Shown here piece after piece: positions 22,301 to 24,095 of a DNA stretch of 24,095 nucleotides; the first letter of the stretch is position 1, and every line of letters starts with the position of its first letter. Source of the stretch: JADJNW01 sp964549655 (GTDB taxonomy: Bacteria > Bacteroidota > Bacteroidia > Chitinophagales > Saprospiraceae); assembly GCA_964549655.1 (NCBI GenBank), contig CAZJXN010000083.1, positions 1 through 24,095 of the forward strand. The letters are read 5' to 3'. Position numbers and translations under genes: made by a program. The notes beneath the pieces are model-generated. The model was not told the origin of the DNA and made no database searches. It saw only the letters and a list, made by a program, of their open reading frames with translations.

Positions 22301-23857
22301 TTTAAAATAATTGGACAAGTGCTGCGAGCGTTGGGAGAGCACTGCCAGCGGCGTATCCGCGCCCATCGAACCGAGGGGTTCTTCGCCATTTTTTGCCAAA
22401 GGCGCAATAAATATTTTCAGGTCTTCGCGGGTGAAACCAAACATTTGTTGCCGTTGCAAGAGTGACTGCTCTTCCATGTCTTCCTTCATTTCTGGAGGCG
22501 CGGGCAACTCGCTCAAGTAAATTCGGTTTTTATCCAACCAGTCGCGATAAGGCAAGCGTTTACAAATAGATAATTTTAGTTCTTTATCGGCAATAATGCG
22601 TCGTTTTTCGAGGTCAGCTATTAAAATTTTTCCTGGCTGCAATCGCCCTTTTGCCAGCACTTTCGATTGGTCAATGCGCAACGCACCTGCTTCGGAAGCA
22701 ATTATCAAACGGTCGTCATCCGTCAACACGTAGCGCGAAGGACGCAAACCATTGCGGTCGAGCATCGCACCGGCGATGATGCCATCGGTGAAACAAAGGG
22801 AGGCGGGACCGTCCCACGGCTCCATGATGGTTTTATGATATTCGTAAAACGATTTTTTGTAATCTGCCATTTGCTCGTCGTGCTCCCACGCTTCGGGTAT
22901 CATCATCATGAGCGCGTGCGCCAGCGAAAAGCCACTTAACACCAAGAATTCCAATACGTTATCAAAATTGCCGGAATCGGACAACGCCTCGCCACAAATC
23001 GGTTTTAACTTGTCTAATTCTTCTTTGCTGAAAAGCGCCGAATCGAGTAATTTCTCTTTTGATTTCCACCAATTTAAATTACCCGTGATGGTATTGATTT
23101 CGCCATTATGAGCGATGTAACGTAAAGGCTGCGCGAGTTTCCACTTTGGCGTGGTATTCGTAGAAAAGCGAGAGTGAATAAGTGCGACCGCCGATTTGAA
23201 CGTTTCATCTTGTAAATCTAAAAAGTAGGAACGCAATTGAAACGTAGTCAACTGCCCTTTATAAGCCACCGTTTTATACGAAAAAGAAGCGATATAAAAT
23301 TGGTCTTTCCATTGCGGAAACGCATCTTGAATCTGGTGGGTCGCAAATTTGCGCAACACATACAAGCGCCGTTCTAACGACTCCGGCGCAAGCGCATTTT
23401 TCGGATGCACAAAGACCTGCTCGAAGTAAGGCTCTACTGCTTTGGCAGAATTCCCAAGTCCTTGATTACTGGTCGGCACGGGACGGTAGCCCAACAAATC
23501 AAAACCCAATTCATCTGCTAAGTCATTGAAAATCACTCGACAATGCTCGCGCACGCCTCGTTCCGCTGGAAAAAAAACCATGCCCACGCCATACGCACCG
23601 TACTCCGGCAGCGCAAAACCAACTGATGCACATTCTCTCACAAAAAACTCGTGGGGGGTTTGCACCAAAATGCCCGCACCATCGCCAGTGTTGGGTTCGT
23701 AGCCGCAAGCGCCGCGATGTTCCATATTTTCGAGCATCGTGAGGGCATCCTCTACGAGTGCGTGGGTTTTGTTGCCACTCAGGTCCGCAATCAAGCCCGT
23801 TCCGCAGGAATCCTGCTCCAACTGTGGCACGTATAAGCCTCTTTGGTCACTTTCCAT
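19322..23857 (-). CDS. gltB: Glutamate synthase large subunit
   Basis: This 1511-residue protein makes glutamate from glutamine and 2-oxoglutarate with GltD. The class II glutaminase domain starts at Cys18 (DSCGTGLIADLSG) after a 17-residue propeptide that is normally cleaved to expose the catalytic cysteine. Glutaminase residues are visible in MEHRGACGYEPNTGDGAG and HSRFSTNT. The FMN/synthase domain includes SGHDGGTGASPLTSI; the 3Fe-4S ligands are Cys1128, Cys1134 and Cys1139 (CIMMRKCHLNTCPVG). The end is the GXGXG beta-helix domain (FRGSAGQSFGAFAARG, GGEAFVYN). ATG 23857 was chosen over ATG 24004, since the extra 49 hydrophobic/basic residues precede the normal propeptide and match no known GltB region. 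It is the first gene of gltBD. Confidence 0.96.
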   Translation of the reverse strand: MESDQRGLYVPQLEQDSCGTGLIADLSGNKTHALVEDALTMLENMEHRGACGYEPNTGDGAGILVQTPHEFFVRECASVGFALPEYGAYGVGMVFFPAERGVREHCRVIFNDLADELGFDLLGYRPVPTSNQGLGNSAKAVEPYFEQVFVHPKNALAPESLERRLYVLRKFATHQIQDAFPQWKDQFYIASFSYKTVAYKGQLTTFQLRSYFLDLQDETFKSAVALIHSRFSTNTTPKWKLAQPLRYIAHNGEINTITGNLNWWKSKEKLLDSALFSKEELDKLKPICGEALSDSGNFDNVLEFLVLSGFSLAHALMMMIPEAWEHDEQMADYKKSFYEYHKTIMEPWDGPASLCFTDGIIAGAMLDRNGLRPSRYVLTDDDRLIIASEAGALRIDQSKVLAKGRLQPGKILIADLEKRRIIADKELKLSICKRLPYRDWLDKNRIYLSELPAPPEMKEDMEEQSLLQRQQMFGFTREDLKIFIAPLAKNGEEPLGSMGADTPLAVLSQRSQHLSNYFKQLFAQVTNPPIDPIRERSVMSLFAMLGGAGNMLDLAPERARFMHLSSPVLTNEDLAKIRHIQHPHFKSDAIDILFKPDEQKGRLHAAIQHVCAAAEDKVRNGVNILILSDRLADANLAPIPSLLAVGAVHHHLVNEGLRGRTSIVIEAGDIWEPHHFSTLVGYGASAVNPYMAYATIMDLQEKHFFESDLPIEKAISYYNKAIGKGLLKIMSKIGISTFQSYQGAQIFEALGIHKSVIKECFSGTISRIQGIGFDDIAKEVITRHQLAFPEKIIANPKLDVGGVFQWKQQGEEHLFNPQTIHLLQYSTRKNDMTAYRKYAKLINAQDEKALTLRGLLTFRKGNSIPIEEVEPIENILKRFATGAMSFGSISHEAHSTLAIAMNRIGGKSNSGEGGEDEMRYAKKENGDWERSAVKQVASGRFGVTSHYLANADELQIKMAQGAKPGEGGQLPGHKVDEWIGKVRHSTPGVGLISPPPHHDIYSIEDLAQLIFDLKNANREARVSVKLVSKAGVGIIASGVAKAHADAILISGHDGGTGASPLTSIRHAGLPWELGLAETQQTLVKNKLRDRVTVQVDGQVRTGRDLAIATLLGAEEWGIATAALVVEGCIMMRKCHLNTCPVGIATQDPELRQRFTGDVEHVINFFHFLAQDLREIMADLGYRTINEMVGKVEMLRLKTHIPHWKYKDLDLTPILYKQPAEEGVGLYKLIEQQHGIENVLDRKLIYMAEPALEQGQGISSTFDIYNTDRAVGTMLSYEISKRYGGEGLPEDTIQFRFRGSAGQSFGAFAARGLQFTLEGEANDYFGKGLSGAKLIVVPDREAQFEVSENIIIGNVALYGATSGEAYISGMAGERFAVRNSGGTAVVEGIGDHGCEYMTGGLVVILGETGKNFAAGMSGGEAFVYNASGKFEKRVNREMVDLDRMEMADYELLRTLLRNHFRYTSSKRALHLLNNWEEAKHSFVKVMPKDYKAVLQSRIVVAQSSNVLVTASM

Positions 23858-24026
23858 AAACAATCCGGTATTAGGAATAGGTAAAAACTTTAATTTGATA
23901 TTCAAAAATTTGGTTTGGGTTACTTTGGTAAGGGAAAAATGAAACACTGATTTTAAAAACAAAGCTTTCAAAAATAGGCAGGCAAAAATGAAAAATCGTT
24001 CCAAATATTTGAAGAACTCCGATGTG

Positions 24027-24034
24027 CAAGTATA
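24027..24034 (-). promoter_or_regulatory. Possible -7 box TATACTTG upstream of gltB
   Basis: The minus strand reads TATACTTG, one mismatch from TAnnTTTG, about 170 bp upstream of the preferred gltB start. No -33 element at standard spacing was found, so confidence is low. If correct, transcription would start downstream of ATG 24004, which supports the shorter protein. Confidence 0.3.
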
Positions 24035-24095
24035 AATTTTACGATTTTAAACTCCATATTTCAAAAAATGGCAAACTAGAAATCGAAACTTATTA

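Overview
This 24.1 kb window comes from a member of the Bacteroidota. The evidence is the TAnnTTTG-type promoter boxes upstream of several genes, a remnant of a type IX secretion C-terminal signal at 11070-11174, a Bacteroidota-type short ketol-acid reductoisomerase, and very weak Shine-Dalgarno signals. The genus cannot be fixed from the sequence alone. The long, repeat-rich spacers suggest a large environmental genome.

Layout. An Rpn/PDDEXK-family nuclease-transposase gene runs in from the left edge (1-792). Positions 840-10206 hold the branched-chain amino acid pathway: ilvN, ilvB and ilvD on the minus strand, then a GH140-type glycosidase (also minus), then ilvC and ilvA on the plus strand. 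Together they encode threonine deaminase, acetolactate synthase (both subunits), reductoisomerase and dihydroxyacid dehydratase; only the ilvE transaminase is missing. Next is a decayed patch (10217-11174) with a UPF0175/DUF3368 toxin-antitoxin pair whose toxin has an in-frame stop, a leftover copy of the ilvA 3' end, and a leftover type IX sorting domain.

From 11206 to 17498 come ordinary genes: a Gfo/Idh/MocA oxidoreductase and an EVE-domain protein (probable operon), a small SAM methyltransferase, a DAACS-family symporter, two tandem short hibernation-factor paralogues and a probable beta-propeller lipoprotein. The right end (17791-23857) is gltB-gltD, glutamate synthase, whose glutamate would supply the amino group for the last step of Ile/Val synthesis.

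The less expected content lies in the spacers. (1) Two copies of a double-hairpin element have identical loops and compensatory stem changes; each lies between a candidate promoter and a start codon (ilvC; the EVE gene). (2) Each of three ilv spacers (N/B, B/D and C/A) holds a low-complexity inverted-repeat element sharing an ATGCGCT core. (3) A 95-bp direct repeat, 88% identical between copies, brackets the glycosidase gene. (4) The ilvA 3' end is repeated 876 bp downstream, on the far side of the toxin-antitoxin module. No CRISPR array, tRNA, rRNA, complete insertion sequence or recognisable defence operon was seen. Nothing in the window is clearly a new multi-gene system; the best novelty candidates are the repeat families and the ilvA-flanked toxin-antitoxin insertion.
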